DNA from: Corynebacterium pygosceleis
GTDB lineage: Bacteria > Actinomycetota > Actinomycetes > Mycobacteriales > Mycobacteriaceae
Direction: 5' to 3'
DNA: 64,000 nucleotides
Assembly (NCBI RefSeq): GCF_016595275.2
Contig: NZ_JAENIQ020000005.1
Location: 1 to 64,000, forward strand
Shown: positions 1 to 9,087 of the stretch, piece after piece
Layout of the letters: the number at the start of each line of letters is the position of its first letter
Numbering within the stretch: the stretch's first letter is position 1
The notes under the pieces: generated by a model
Databases searched by the model: none
Told to the model about the DNA's origin: nothing
What the model saw: the letters and a program-made list of their open reading frames with translations, nothing else
Program-made: the position numbers and the translations under genes

Positions 1-1
1 C

Positions 2-838
2 AAGGAGACTGGCAAGTCGACTGGTGTTGAAGCGTCTACGACGTTCACGGCAGAGACGGCTGATGGTTCGGTTGAGGTTGTCTTCGAGCTGCCGGGTACT
101 TTGGCCGGTAAGACTCTGGTTGCCTTTGAGAAGCTGTTCGAGGGTACTGATACGTCAGTGACTCCGGTTGGTTCTCATGAGGACATCGATGACGCGGCTC
201 AGACCGTCAAGGTCGTCGAAGGTGAAGGCTCAACGCCCGGTAGTTCCTTCGGATCATCGGACTTCTTCGGGTCTTCCGCACTCCTCGCCTTCTTCGGACT
301 GTCGAGTGGTGGAAGCAGTGAATGTGAGTACGGTTCCACGGACTCCACCGGTTCCAGCACCGGCACGGGATCGAGCACCGGCACCGGTTCCACCGGTAAC
401 GGTTCCAGCCTCGGTTCCTCCGACAACGGATCCACCGGACCGGGAAGCACCGGTACGGGATCAAACGATTCGGGCAGCAGCTCCGGAGACAACGGTTCCG
501 CAGACAACTGCGGTCTGCTGAGCTCCGGTATCTGGCTCCCGCTGATCCCGGCGGCGATCCTGCTGGCGATCGGTGCAGGCTCCGCATCGCATGCAGTGGA
601 GCAGCCGGCCCTGAGCTCCGCTCACGGTGGCAGCACCGAACAGGGGACATCGTCCAACAACGTCGTTCCCCAGACCGGTTCCACCAATGAACACCAGGTG
701 ACAGATCATGTCGAGAAGCCCAAGCAGGGTGGAATGCTCGCCGTGACAGGCGCGAACGTCATGATCACCATCCTGGCGGGCCTGATGCTGCTCCTCCTCG
801 GAGCGGTACTGGTCGCGGTCCGCCGTCGACGGAACTGA
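2..838 (+). CDS. VaFE-repeat surface protein, C-terminal part (5' end outside window)
   Basis: The reading frame is open from base 2, so the gene starts upstream of the window. The visible N-terminal part is a beta-rich repeat unit ending in LVAFEKLF, the hallmark of VaFE (thioester/isopeptide-type) repeats in Gram-positive adhesins and pilins. A long Gly/Ser/Thr-rich low-complexity stretch follows, then a short hydrophobic segment, and finally a sorting signal: LAVTG, about 20 hydrophobic residues and an RRRRN tail. This is a variant of the LPXTG sortase motif, so the mature protein should be covalently anchored to the cell wall by a sortase. The Ser/Gly region is probably a wall-spanning stalk. 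Its ligand cannot be inferred. Near-identical STGTGSS-like units suggest slippage-prone repeats. The family call is firm; the start is unknown. Confidence 0.85.
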   Translation, partial: KETGKSTGVEASTTFTAETADGSVEVVFELPGTLAGKTLVAFEKLFEGTDTSVTPVGSHEDIDDAAQTVKVVEGEGSTPGSSFGSSDFFGSSALLAFFGLSSGGSSECEYGSTDSTGSSTGTGSSTGTGSTGNGSSLGSSDNGSTGPGSTGTGSNDSGSSSGDNGSADNCGLLSSGIWLPLIPAAILLAIGAGSASHAVEQPALSSAHGGSTEQGTSSNNVVPQTGSTNEHQVTDHVEKPKQGGMLAVTGANVMITILAGLMLLLLGAVLVAVRRRRN

Positions 839-867
839 CAGCTAGTTTCGCCTAACGGCTGATCACA

Positions 868-905
868 CAGAATCCCGGGTCCCGGAAACAGGGCCCGGGA
901 TTCTG
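868..905 (+). terminator. Terminator hairpin after the surface protein
   Basis: A near-perfect inverted repeat pairs CAGAATCCCGGG-CCC with GGG-CCCGGGATTCTG around a 7-nt loop, starting 30 nt after the stop codon. There is no strong T-run. Confidence 0.6.
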
Positions 906-1345
906 CACGTCCGGACCGAAAATCCGTGGAACGCACACGGACAGGCAGTCACCCACAGAACAAACCCCGAACACCGACAGTCGACACCGCCGTCGAAAAA
1001 CGAGACTCCCCACAATCACTCGACGCGAGGGCGGAACCCGCACCGGTACCGAAAAAGGTGGAGACACCACCGGCAGACACACGAGCCGGTCCACCGTCCT
1101 GGCCGGCTCTGTCCCGAAACGGTCATCCGGGACACCACAGGGCACCGTGCCACGAGTGACGTCGTTGAACCGGGGGGGAGGACGTGACCGGGGCACTGGA
1201 CACGGTAGACGTCCCGGTGCGCTGTCCCGTGTGACACGGGACATGAACAGCCGCGCTCACGGCCATCGGCGGGAGCCGGGAAGCCGGTTCCCGGCGAAGG
1301 GGCAGGGGTATGGCGCCGCGCCACACCCGGGGCGGTGAACGGACA
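906..1345. other. Intergenic region, no gene seen
   Basis: About 440 bases between the surface-protein terminator and the tRNA-His terminator. Short open frames exist on both strands, but none has a ribosome-binding site, a recognisable motif or sensible composition. I see no gene here. Confidence 0.5.
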
Positions 1346-1391
1346 CGAAAAAAAGAACTCCCCGCAGTCATCGACCACGGGGAGTTCTTTT
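1346..1391 (-). terminator. Rho-independent terminator of tRNA-His
   Basis: The inverted repeat AAAAGAACTCCCCG / CGGGGAGTTCTTTT is followed on the minus strand by a run of seven T. It begins a few bases beyond the 3' end of tRNA-His. Confidence 0.8.
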
Positions 1392-1397
1392 CAATTG

Positions 1398-1473
1398 GGG
1401 GTGGCTGACGGGACTCGAACCCGCGACACCCAGGATCACAACCTGGTGCTCTACCAGCTGAACTACAGCCACC
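1398..1473 (-). tRNA. tRNA-His (GTG)
   Basis: Read on the minus strand, this folds as a complete cloverleaf. The acceptor stem GGTGGCTG pairs with CAGCCACC and includes the extra G-1:C73 pair that defines tRNA-His. The anticodon loop TTGTGAT gives anticodon GTG, and the T-arm carries GGTTCGAGTCC. The gene lies just downstream of orn on the same strand and has its own promoter and terminator. Confidence 0.95.
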
Positions 1474-1519
1474 ATCACAGTTCACAAACCGTTTAGCCGG
1501 AGTGTGAGCAGCGAGGAAT

Positions 1520-1547
1520 ATCTTAACTCAGGACACCCGTTTTACAA
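1520..1547 (-). promoter_or_regulatory. Promoter of tRNA-His
   Basis: On the minus strand TTGTAA is separated by 16 nt from TAAGAT, about 47 nt before the mature tRNA 5' end. The -35 hexamer overlaps the TAA stop codon of orn. Confidence 0.5.
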
Positions 1548-2195
1548 AAACCGCTCAAAAGCCTGCACCGATTCCGCAGCAGCGGCCTGTGTCTCCTCGG
1601 ATCCCGGTCCCGGATGCTCCACGAAGATCGCCCGGCGGTAGTAGTCCAGTTCCCGGACGGACTCGACGATGTCGGCCAGTGCCCTGTGCGCCATACCTTT
1701 GTCGGGCTGGCGGAAGTACACCCTCGGGTACCAGCGGCGGGCCAGCTCCTTGATGGAGGAGACATCGATCATCCGGTAGTGCAGGGCCGCGTCGAGGAGA
1801 GGCATGTGCGCCCTGATGAACGCCCTGTCCGTCGCAATGGAGTTCCCGGCCAGGGGAGCGGGATGATCCGGGTCGCAGTGCTCGGAGATCAGATCCAGGA
1901 CCGCCTGCTCGGCGTCCGCGAGGGACACCGTCGACTTCCGGACCTCCTCGGTGAGGCCTGAGGCCCGGTGCATCTCGGTGACGAAGCCGTCCATCCTGGA
2001 CAGTTCCTCGTCGGTGGCGTGGACGACGAGGTCCACGCCCTCTCCGAGTATGTTCAGGTTGGCGTCCGTGATGACGGCGGCGACCTCGACGATCACATCG
2101 GTCGAGGGGTTGAGGCCCGTCATCTCTAGATCCACCCAGACGAGTCGATCGTTCTTCGCGGGAATCTTCCCGGTTTCATCGTTGACGTTGCTCAC
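1542..2195 (-). CDS. orn: Oligoribonuclease
   Basis: A 3'-5' exoribonuclease that degrades RNA fragments of two to five nucleotides, including pGpG from cyclic-di-GMP turnover, to mononucleotides in the cytoplasm. The 217-residue protein carries the DEDDh exonuclease signature: WVDLEMTGL near residue 20 (Asp and Glu metal ligands), [10 protein letters not shown] in the middle (Asp), and HRALADI near residue 180 (His and final Asp). Length fits the family, slightly extended at the N-terminus. It starts 3 nt beyond the stop of the upstream dehydrogenase gene, so the two are probably one transcript. Assignment is firm. Confidence 0.95.
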   Translation of the reverse strand: MSNVNDETGKIPAKNDRLVWVDLEMTGLNPSTDVIVEVAAVITDANLNILGEGVDLVVHATDEELSRMDGFVTEMHRASGLTEEVRKSTVSLADAEQAVLDLISEHCDPDHPAPLAGNSIATDRAFIRAHMPLLDAALHYRMIDVSSIKELARRWYPRVYFRQPDKGMAHRALADIVESVRELDYYRRAIFVEHPGPGSEETQAAAAESVQAFERFL

Positions 2196-2198
2196 GGG

Positions 2199-2999
2199 TC
2201 ACCCCATCTTCTTGTAGAACGACCCCATGACGGGTGCGCTGATCGCTGTCGGCATGACGGAACTGATCCGGTCCATGGCCTTGCCCAGTGGTCCCGGCAC
2301 CACCCGTCTGCGGTTGCCGGACATGGCCTGGAGGGTTTCCCGGGAGCAGGACTCGTAGGTGGTCCACAGGAAATCGGGGACGACCTTGTCGACGATCGAC
2401 TTGTCCTCTTCCTCGATCACCGCGTCGCGGACGGGCCCCGGGGCGAGCAGCGTACAGGTGACACCGGTTCCCCTCAGCTCGTAATGGAGTGCCTCGGTGA
2501 ACGCGTTGACGCCGGCTTTGGTGAACACGTACGTGGCGTTGTTCGGGATCGGCATGTTTCCGGCCGCTGAACCCACGTTGCAGATGGCGCCACTTCGGCG
2601 GGCGAGCATCCCGGGCAGTACCGCCCGTGTCAGCTCGAACACGGCGGCGGCGTTCAGCTGGAACTGGTTCGTCTCGTACTCCCAGTCCTGGTCCATGAAT
2701 GCGCCGAAACTGGCGATGCCGGCTGAATTGATGATGATGCTGATGTCCGTGTCGTTGATGTCGTCGATGAGGGTCCTGCGGGCCTCGGGGTCGGCGAGGT
2801 CGCACGGGCGGACATCGACGGTGACTCCGTGTGTCGTCTCCAGTTCATCGGCGAACCGGCGGAGCACGTCCTCCCGCCTGGCGACGAGAATCAGGTTGTG
2901 GCCGAGGCGTGCCAGGTCCCGTGCCATCGCCATACCGATTCCCTGGCTCGCCCCGGTGACGAGGGCTCGGGAGTCTTTTCGGGGGGAGGGTAAAGCCAT
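2199..2999 (-). CDS. Short-chain dehydrogenase/reductase (classical SDR)
   Basis: An NAD(P)-dependent oxidoreductase of 266 residues. It has the Rossmann motif TGASQGIG near the N-terminus, an NSAG motif (variant of NNAG) near residue 90, and a catalytic Ser followed by YVFTK (the YxxxK pair) near residue 155. The C-terminal third is basic and hydrophobic, as in SDRs that act on lipid substrates, but the substrate cannot be read from sequence. I chose the ATG at 2999 because AAGGAG lies just upstream and the protein then begins directly before the Rossmann fold; a longer open frame upstream is low in meaning. It is first in a likely two-gene operon with orn. Confidence 0.85.
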   Translation of the reverse strand: MALPSPRKDSRALVTGASQGIGMAMARDLARLGHNLILVARREDVLRRFADELETTHGVTVDVRPCDLADPEARRTLIDDINDTDISIIINSAGIASFGAFMDQDWEYETNQFQLNAAAVFELTRAVLPGMLARRSGAICNVGSAAGNMPIPNNATYVFTKAGVNAFTEALHYELRGTGVTCTLLAPGPVRDAVIEEEDKSIVDKVVPDFLWTTYESCSRETLQAMSGNRRRVVPGPLGKAMDRISSVMPTAISAPVMGSFYKKMG

Positions 3000-3275
3000 G
3001 GGGTCTCCTTCATGAGAAATCCGTGGACGGTGGAACGGCTGACCCGGTTCATCGTACCTACCGGGGAAGACGTCGGGGCAGGCGGTGACGCCCGCCGGCG
3101 GCTCCGGTGGCCGGAGCAGACCAGGGCACCGCTGTGCCCGGGGGTGGCGCCAGGCGTGGGACGGGTGCTCCCGATGTGTCCCGGGAGATGACCGCACCCC
3201 ACGGCACGCCCGGTACGGGGCGACCCGGGGGCCCGGTGACGCCGGTACGCGAACTCAGGGGCGGTACCGACGGGT
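3000..3275. other. Intergenic region upstream of the SDR gene
   Basis: It holds the start-proximal leader of the SDR gene, with the AAGGAG ribosome-binding site. I found no convincing promoter and no gene. Confidence 0.4.
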
Positions 3276-3313
3276 GCAGCCCCGGACCCATCTGGTGATG
3301 GAACCGGGGCTGC
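3276..3313 (-). terminator. Hairpin downstream of tRNA-Arg
   Basis: A perfect 10-bp stem GCAGCCCCGG / CCGGGGCTGC lies 8 nt beyond the tRNA 3' end. It has no T-run, so it is a processing or termination hairpin of moderate certainty. Confidence 0.55.
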
Positions 3314-3321
3314 GGAATCTG

Positions 3322-3395
3322 TGCCCCCGGCAGGATTCGAACCCGCGACCAGCCGGGTAGAAACCGGATGCTCTAATCCACTGAGCTACGGAGGC
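3322..3395 (-). tRNA. tRNA-Arg (TCT)
   Basis: On the minus strand the acceptor stem GCCTCCG pairs with CGGGGGC. The anticodon loop TTTCTAC gives TCT, and the T-arm has GGTTCGAATCC. CCA is not encoded. It decodes AGA, a rare codon in this G+C-rich genome. Confidence 0.95.
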
Positions 3396-3443
3396 GTGAA
3401 GGCCGTCGGAACACGAAGGTTCTTTCCGGACTTTCGGTGCGAG

Positions 3444-3474
3444 ACTTTACCCCACCCGGGGCCCGGTGCACCAA
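3444..3474 (-). promoter_or_regulatory. Putative promoter of tRNA-Arg
   Basis: On the minus strand TTGGTG is followed after 19 nt by TAAAGT, about 49 nt before the tRNA. The spacing is a little long. Confidence 0.35.
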
Positions 3475-3521
3475 ACCCCCCGGAGTGGTCTGCGTGGCTA
3501 GGGGGAGCGGGTGGACAGCGA

Positions 3522-3527
3522 TACGCT
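3522..3527 (+). promoter_or_regulatory. -10 element, leaderless start of the CopD-CtaG gene
   Basis: TACGCT ends 6 nt before the ATG and no Shine-Dalgarno sequence is present, so transcription probably begins at or next to the start codon. Confidence 0.45.
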
Positions 3528-3533
3528 GTAGCC

Positions 3534-5861
3534 ATGGATGCACAACCCGACAGTTCCCCGTACGCAGCCCCTGACGGCGCTGCCGTGGATGGTGTGGAGA
3601 ATCCGGTTGACCCGGTACGGGCCGGTGGTGTCGACGGGGGATCTCGTGGATCCGGGCGGCGGGTCCGTGGTTCGTTCGGACTCTACGTCCTGTTCTTCCT
3701 CACGGCCGGTGTCGTCGGTGCGGTGATTTCGTGGGGCTTCCTGGGGGAGTCGTTGGCGGCGCTCGGGATTCCCGACCCGGGTCCCGCGACGACCGCCGGG
3801 CTTCCGTTGCTGAGGTCGGCCGCGGTGATGCTCATGGCGTTGTCCGTGGGCTCGTTCCTGTTCAGCTCCTTCCTGACGTCCCCCCTCACGGGTCCTCTGT
3901 CCACGGAGGAGATCCGGGAGATCCGTGCAGGTGGAACAGGGGCCCGATCAGAGCCCGCCGGAGGTGCCGGGAACATCGTGGACGATGTTCCCGAGGTTGA
4001 CGAGGAGATGTCCGCGGAATCCGATGCTGATGCGGTGACGCGGAGGAATCTCTGTGCCGCACGGCTCGGAGTGGACGGGTCGATCGCCGCGCGTACCGGA
4101 ACCGTCGCGGCGGCGTGTGTCGGTCTGATCGCACTGCTCATGGTGCCGATGTATCTCTCGGACGTGTCCGGTGAGTCGCTCGCCACCGCGTTGCGTCCAG
4201 CGAACTGGCTGATCGCGGTGAACCAGGTGTCGACGTCCCTGGCGTGGCTCGTGGTTGCGGTGATCGCCGGTGCGACGGCGGCGGTGGGGTTCCTGTCGAG
4301 CCGCTGGGTGATGCAGCCGTTGCTGTTGCTCGGGGCGATCGCGATGGTCGTGCCCCTCGGTCTCGAGGGACATTCCGCGACCGGTGGCGACCATGACTAC
4401 GGGACGAATTCCTACCTCTGGCACCTGCTGTGCATGACGCTGTGGGTCGGCGGTCTCATGGCGCTGATCGCGCATGGTCGGCGGCGTGGTACCCGGATGG
4501 ATCTCGCGGTGGAACGGTATTCGGTGATCGCGGTGTTCTCCGTCGGTGTGATGAGCGTGTCGGGTCTGGTGAATGCGGCGATCCGGATCCAGTGGTCCGA
4601 CTGGTTCACCACGGGCTACGGTTTGCTCATCACGGCGAAGACCGTCGGTGTGGTGGTCCTCGCGCTGTTCGGCTACGCCCACCGTAGGGCGACGATTCCG
4701 GCGATCAGGCGGGATCCCGGGGATCACTCGTTGTTCCGGCGGGTCGCGGCCGTCGAGGTTCTGGTGATGGCCGCGATCACCGGTGTGGCGGTCTCCCTGG
4801 GGCGGACGCCCCCTCCGCCGCCGCGTTCGGTGGACCTGAACACGATGGACATTCAGCTCGGGTACAAGCTCTTCGTTGAGCCGACGATGTGGAACGTGTG
4901 GACGATGTGGCGTTTCGACATCGTCTTCGGTTCTCTCGGTGTGATCCTCGCCGTCGCGTACATGTGGGGGGTGCGTCGACTGCACGGACGGGGCATGGCC
5001 TGGCCAGTGGTGCGTACCGTCTGGTTCCAGCTCGGGAATCTGCTGCTGGTTCTCACGATGTGTTCGGGGATCGGTCTGAACATGCCGGCGACGTTCTCGA
5101 TGCACATGATCGGGCACATGATCCTGACGATGGGGGTCCCGGTGTTCTGGGTGCTGGGTGGCCCGTTCACCCTGTTTCTCGCCGCGTTCGAACCGGGGTG
5201 TCCGGATGAACCCGGGCCGCGTGAGTGGCTGCTCGTCGCCGTCGACAATCCGGTGGTCAGATTCCTGACGCATCCGGCGGTGAACACGATCCAGTTCGTG
5301 GTGCTGTTCTACATTCTCTATCTGACGCCGCTCTACGACGTCGCGGTCGCCGAGCATGCGGGCCACCTGACGATGAACGTGGTGTTCCTGTGGTCCGGGT
5401 TCATGTACTACTGGGAACTCATCGGGGTCGATCCGGTTCCGGTGCGGCGCAGTCCGATGGGGAAGGGCGCGTGGTTGTTCTTCTCGTTGCCGTTCCACAT
5501 GTTCTTCGGGGTCACGCTGATGCAGATGCAGACGGTGCTGGCGTACGACTTCTACTCCACGCTCGGCCTGCCGTGGGACATCGATCTGCTCAAGGACCAG
5601 AATGTCGGTGGTGGCATCGCGTGGGCGTCGGGCCAGTTCCCGTTGCTGATCATCTTCGGTGCGGTTCTTCTCGAGTGGTGGCGGTACGACCGTCGTGAGA
5701 TGCGGATCTACGACCGGCGTGCGGACGCGACCGATGACGAGGACATGGCGGCGTACAACGAGATGCTGGCGAAGGTGAACGCCGGGGAGAACTACTTCGA
5801 CGAGTACTACGAGCGGGACATCAGTGCGTCGGGAGGGGCGGCACCCGAAACGGGACGCTAG
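3534..5861 (+). CDS. CopD/CtaG fusion: copper-handling and cytochrome oxidase assembly membrane protein
   Basis: A 775-residue polytopic membrane protein. After about 40 soluble residues there are roughly 14-16 hydrophobic segments. The first half contains a CopD-type copper-resistance domain, with conserved WHLLCMTLWVGG near residue 295. The second half is a CtaG (Caa3-type oxidase assembly) domain with the His/Met-rich segment SMHMIGHMILTMG near residue 520, likely copper-coordinating. Together they suggest copper import or delivery to the aa3 oxidase Cu centres at the membrane. I chose ATG 3534, not the longer frame running back through tRNA-Arg, because a TACGCT -10 lies 6 nt upstream. 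This two-domain arrangement is common in actinobacteria. Confidence 0.85.
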   Translation: MDAQPDSSPYAAPDGAAVDGVENPVDPVRAGGVDGGSRGSGRRVRGSFGLYVLFFLTAGVVGAVISWGFLGESLAALGIPDPGPATTAGLPLLRSAAVMLMALSVGSFLFSSFLTSPLTGPLSTEEIREIRAGGTGARSEPAGGAGNIVDDVPEVDEEMSAESDADAVTRRNLCAARLGVDGSIAARTGTVAAACVGLIALLMVPMYLSDVSGESLATALRPANWLIAVNQVSTSLAWLVVAVIAGATAAVGFLSSRWVMQPLLLLGAIAMVVPLGLEGHSATGGDHDYGTNSYLWHLLCMTLWVGGLMALIAHGRRRGTRMDLAVERYSVIAVFSVGVMSVSGLVNAAIRIQWSDWFTTGYGLLITAKTVGVVVLALFGYAHRRATIPAIRRDPGDHSLFRRVAAVEVLVMAAITGVAVSLGRTPPPPPRSVDLNTMDIQLGYKLFVEPTMWNVWTMWRFDIVFGSLGVILAVAYMWGVRRLHGRGMAWPVVRTVWFQLGNLLLVLTMCSGIGLNMPATFSMHMIGHMILTMGVPVFWVLGGPFTLFLAAFEPGCPDEPGPREWLLVAVDNPVVRFLTHPAVNTIQFVVLFYILYLTPLYDVAVAEHAGHLTMNVVFLWSGFMYYWELIGVDPVPVRRSPMGKGAWLFFSLPFHMFFGVTLMQMQTVLAYDFYSTLGLPWDIDLLKDQNVGGGIAWASGQFPLLIIFGAVLLEWWRYDRREMRIYDRRADATDDEDMAAYNEMLAKVNAGENYFDEYYERDISASGGAAPETGR

Positions 5862-6013
5862 AGTGCGGTGTCCCGGTGGCTGTGGGTAACAACCCGGCGT
5901 CGGCACCTTGTGCACAGGGGCCGTGCCCCGTGGAGGTGTCGTTGCGGGGTGAGGTGTGAGTGTGGCGGTGTACATCCGATACATCGGCACACTTTTCGAA
6001 AGGAGCCACCCAC

Positions 6014-6562
6014 ATGGCCCAGCACAGCTTCACTCTCACCGGCAACATCGGGGCGGACCCCACCTATCACGGCGTGAACGGGCGCAACGGCGTCGCCAGG
6101 TTCCGGCTCTGCGCCAACCGTCGGCGCCCGGGGGAGAAGGACGGTACATGGATCGACTACGACACGCTGTGGATCGAGGTGCAGTGCTGGGGTCGGTTGG
6201 CCGAGCATGCGCGCCGGTGTCTGCGGAAGGGGATGAGTGTCCTCGTGGTCGGGACGGTGGTCCTGGAGACGTGGACCGACGCGGAGACGGACGGGAACCG
6301 TTCGCGGATCGTGCTGCGGGCGAGCCACATCGGGCCGGATCTGAACCGCTATCTCACCACGTCCGTGGCGCCCGGGGGTGAGGTCGTCGCGGAACCGTTG
6401 ACCGGGGGATGGGTGACGTCCGGGTGCCTGCCGGGGCAGGAGCCTGACGCTCGTGGTCGGTCGGGGGCACCGGCGGTGCCGGATGACTCACATCCGGGGG
6501 AGGGGGAGGTTCCCGTGGGTGTGGGGGCCGGAGGTGGTGGAGAAGCTGATCCACCGTTCTAG
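6014..6562 (+). CDS. Single-stranded DNA-binding protein, accessory paralogue
   Basis: A 182-residue protein beginning with an SSB OB-fold: FTLTGNIGADP at the N-terminus, FRLCANRR in the middle of the fold and WIEVQCWGRLAEH near residue 60. The second half is Gly/Pro-rich and disordered, ending in EADPPF, which resembles the acidic -DPPF tip that SSBs use to recruit repair and replication proteins. The start was set at ATG 6014 because AAAGGAG precedes it. The gene is not next to rpsF or rplI, where the main replicative ssb sits in this group, so it is probably a second SSB for repair, recombination or DNA uptake. It is followed by ettA. Confidence 0.85.
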   Translation: MAQHSFTLTGNIGADPTYHGVNGRNGVARFRLCANRRRPGEKDGTWIDYDTLWIEVQCWGRLAEHARRCLRKGMSVLVVGTVVLETWTDAETDGNRSRIVLRASHIGPDLNRYLTTSVAPGGEVVAEPLTGGWVTSGCLPGQEPDARGRSGAPAVPDDSHPGEGEVPVGVGAGGGGEADPPF

Positions 6563-6699
6563 CCCCGGGTGCGGGACTCCCGGTGTCGGGCCGGGGTGTC
6601 TCCGGTGGTGGTCGCCTCCGCTCCTCGGGGTGTTCGGGGTCTGTGGGGTAACCTCGTGGGGCAGTACCGCAATCTAGTAGAAAGCACTAAGGGACAAAC

Positions 6700-8370
6700 A
6701 TGGGCGAGTTCATCTACACGATGAAGAGCGTGCGTAAAGCACACGGGGACAAAGTCATTCTCGACAACGTCACCATGGCCTTCTACCCCGGCGCCAAGAT
6801 CGGCGTCGTCGGCCCGAACGGTGCCGGTAAGTCATCGATCCTGAAGATCATGGCCGGTCTTGACCAGCCGTCGAACGGTGAGGCGTTCATTGATCCGGGT
6901 TCCACCGTCGGCATCCTGTTGCAGGAGCCGCCGTTGAACGAGGACAAGACCGTCCGGGAGAACGTCGAGGAGGGGCTCGGCGAGATCTTCGAGAAGAAGC
7001 AGCGTTACGAGGCCGTCGCCGAGCAGATGGCCACGGACTACTCCGATGAGTTGATGGAGGAGTTCGGCAAACTCCAGGAGGATCTGGATGCCGCTGACGC
7101 GTGGGAGATCGACTCGAAGATCGACCAGGCGCTCGACGCCCTGCGCTGCCCGCCCGGCGATGAGCCCGTCACCCACCTCTCCGGTGGTGAGCGCCGTCGT
7201 GTCGCGCTGGCGAAGCTGCTGCTGTCCGAGCCGGATCTGCTGCTCCTCGACGAGCCGACCAACCACCTCGACGCCGAGAGCGTGCTCTGGCTGGAGCAGC
7301 ACCTGGCCAAGTACCCGGGTGCCGTTCTCGCCGTCACCCACGACCGGTACTTCCTGGATCACGTCGCGCAGTGGATCTGTGAGGTCGACCGCGGCAAGCT
7401 GTACCCCTACGAGGGCAACTACTCCACCTACCTGGAGACCAAGGCGAAGCGTCTCGAGGTCGCCGGTAAGAAGGACCAGAAGCTGCAGAAGCGCCTGAAG
7501 GAGGAGCTGGCCTGGGTCCGTTCCGGTGCGAAGGCACGGCAGGCGAAGAACAAGGCCCGTCTCGCGCGCTACGAGGAGATGGCCACCGAGGCCGAGAAGT
7601 ACAAGAAGCTCGACTTCGAGGAGATCCAGATCCCGACGCCGCCGCGTCTGGGCAACCAGGTCGTCGAGGCGAAGAACCTGACCAAGGGGTTCGACGGTCG
7701 TGTCCTCATCAAGGATCTCTCCTTCACGCTGCCGCGCAACGGTATCGTCGGTGTCATCGGCCCGAACGGTGTCGGTAAGTCCACCCTGTTCAAGACGATC
7801 GTCGGCCTCGAGGAGCCGGATTCCGGTGAGGTCACCGTCGGGCAGACCGTGAAACTGTCCTACGTCGACCAGAACCGCGAGAACATCGACGGTGAGAAGA
7901 CCGTCTGGGAGGTCGTCTCCGACGGCCTCGACCACATCGTCGTCGGTCAGAACGAGATGCCGTCGCGCGCCTACCTCTCCGCCTTCGGTTTCAAGGGGCC
8001 GGACCAGCAGAAGCCCGCGAAGGTGCTCTCCGGTGGTGAGCGCAACCGGTTGAACCTGGCGCTGACCCTGAAGCAGGGCGGAAACCTGATCCTGCTCGAC
8101 GAGCCCACCAACGACCTGGACGTCGAGACCCTGTCCTCGCTGGAGAACGCCCTCGTGCAGTTCCCGGGTTGCGCCGTGGTCATCTCCCACGACCGCTGGT
8201 TCCTGGACCGCACCTGTACCCACATCCTCGCCTGGGAGGGCAACGTCGCCGAGGGCCAGTGGTTCTGGTTCGAGGGCAACTTCGAGGAGTACGAGAAGAA
8301 CAAGGTCGAGCGTCTCGGCGCGGAGGCCGCACGCCCGTCGCGTGTCACGCACCGCAAGCTGACCCGCTGA
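6700..8370 (+). CDS. ettA: Energy-dependent translational throttle protein EttA
   Basis: A 556-residue soluble ABC-F ATPase that binds the ribosomal E site and gates entry of initiation complexes into elongation according to ATP level. Both nucleotide-binding domains are intact: Walker A GPNGAGKSS near residue 40 and GPNGVGKST near 355, signatures LSGGERRR and LSGGERNR, and Walker B LLLLDEPTNHLD and LILLDEPTNDLD. Between them is the charged linker with LAWVRSGAKARQAK that contacts tRNA. There are no membrane segments, which separates it from ABC exporters. AAGGGA precedes the ATG. Length and order are typical of the family. Confidence 0.95.
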   Translation: MGEFIYTMKSVRKAHGDKVILDNVTMAFYPGAKIGVVGPNGAGKSSILKIMAGLDQPSNGEAFIDPGSTVGILLQEPPLNEDKTVRENVEEGLGEIFEKKQRYEAVAEQMATDYSDELMEEFGKLQEDLDAADAWEIDSKIDQALDALRCPPGDEPVTHLSGGERRRVALAKLLLSEPDLLLLDEPTNHLDAESVLWLEQHLAKYPGAVLAVTHDRYFLDHVAQWICEVDRGKLYPYEGNYSTYLETKAKRLEVAGKKDQKLQKRLKEELAWVRSGAKARQAKNKARLARYEEMATEAEKYKKLDFEEIQIPTPPRLGNQVVEAKNLTKGFDGRVLIKDLSFTLPRNGIVGVIGPNGVGKSTLFKTIVGLEEPDSGEVTVGQTVKLSYVDQNRENIDGEKTVWEVVSDGLDHIVVGQNEMPSRAYLSAFGFKGPDQQKPAKVLSGGERNRLNLALTLKQGGNLILLDEPTNDLDVETLSSLENALVQFPGCAVVISHDRWFLDRTCTHILAWEGNVAEGQWFWFEGNFEEYEKNKVERLGAEAARPSRVTHRKLTR

Positions 8371-8417
8371 TCCGAATGATGATCTGACGCGCAGTCCGCC
8401 GACACCGGATCGCGTCA

Positions 8418-8461
8418 CCGGCCCCGCACGATCGGAAACACCCCCGACCGTGCGGGGCCGG
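8418..8461 (+). terminator. Terminator hairpin after ettA
   Basis: A 13-bp perfect stem CCGGCCCCGCACG / CGTGCGGGGCCGG, extended by an inner TCGG/CCGA pair, starts 48 nt after the ettA stop. The T-run is weak. Confidence 0.6.
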
Positions 8462-8604
8462 AACCGTTCAGTATGCTTTTGATCTTGAAATGAAATCGTC
8501 GTGCCGATCCCTCGGCAGGTATAGATTGGTGTCCCGGGGCCGCGTCCGGACCGGGAACCCGACGGCCCGCGACGGTACCCGCACGGAAGGATCCCCGAAC
8601 ACAC

Positions 8605-9087
8605 ATGGCCAACAGCAACGACCGCACCACCGGAAACACCCCCGTCCACACTGCGGAGGTGCACGTACGCTGGTCCGACTTCGACCGTTTCGGGCACCTC
8701 AACAACGCCGCCTACATCGAACTCGCCCAGGAAGCCCGGAACATCTTCGCCCTGGAGGAGTTCATCGGTCGGGGACATGAGGTACCGGCCGTGTTCATCC
8801 GTCGACTGGACGCCAGCTACATGAGTCCCATCCTCCCGGACACCTCCACCGTCCTCGTCGAGACCCGCGTGACCCGCGTCGGACGGACCTCGTTCACGAC
8901 GAGCCAGTCGATCATCGACCGGCACGGAACCGTCGCCTGTGTCATCGAGTGCGTCCAGATCGCCGTCGACCTCAAGACCGCCACCCCCCGTGCCATCACG
9001 ACGAATGAACTGAAGGTGCTCAGCCGCGCCGCAGGTACGGATGTCACGGACGCCGCCGACCCCGGGAAAGAGGTCGGCGAAGAGTGA
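8605..9087 (+). CDS. Acyl-CoA thioesterase (4HBT hotdog family)
   Basis: A 160-residue single hotdog-domain protein. VRWSDFDRFGHLNNAAY near residue 20 matches the 4-hydroxybenzoyl-CoA thioesterase active site, with the catalytic Asp of DFDRFGH and the following His/Asn. Such enzymes hydrolyse acyl-CoA esters in the cytoplasm; chain length and natural substrate cannot be told from sequence. GGAAGGA lies about 13 nt before the ATG. Its stop overlaps the GTG start of the next gene, so the pair is translationally coupled. Confidence 0.85.
   Translation: MANSNDRTTGNTPVHTAEVHVRWSDFDRFGHLNNAAYIELAQEARNIFALEEFIGRGHEVPAVFIRRLDASYMSPILPDTSTVLVETRVTRVGRTSFTTSQSIIDRHGTVACVIECVQIAVDLKTATPRAITTNELKVLSRAAGTDVTDAADPGKEVGEE

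Noticed and set aside
3948..5990. A 680-codon minus-strand frame opposite the CopD-CtaG gene
   Set aside because: His/Arg/Pro-rich translation typical of antisense of membrane-protein codons.
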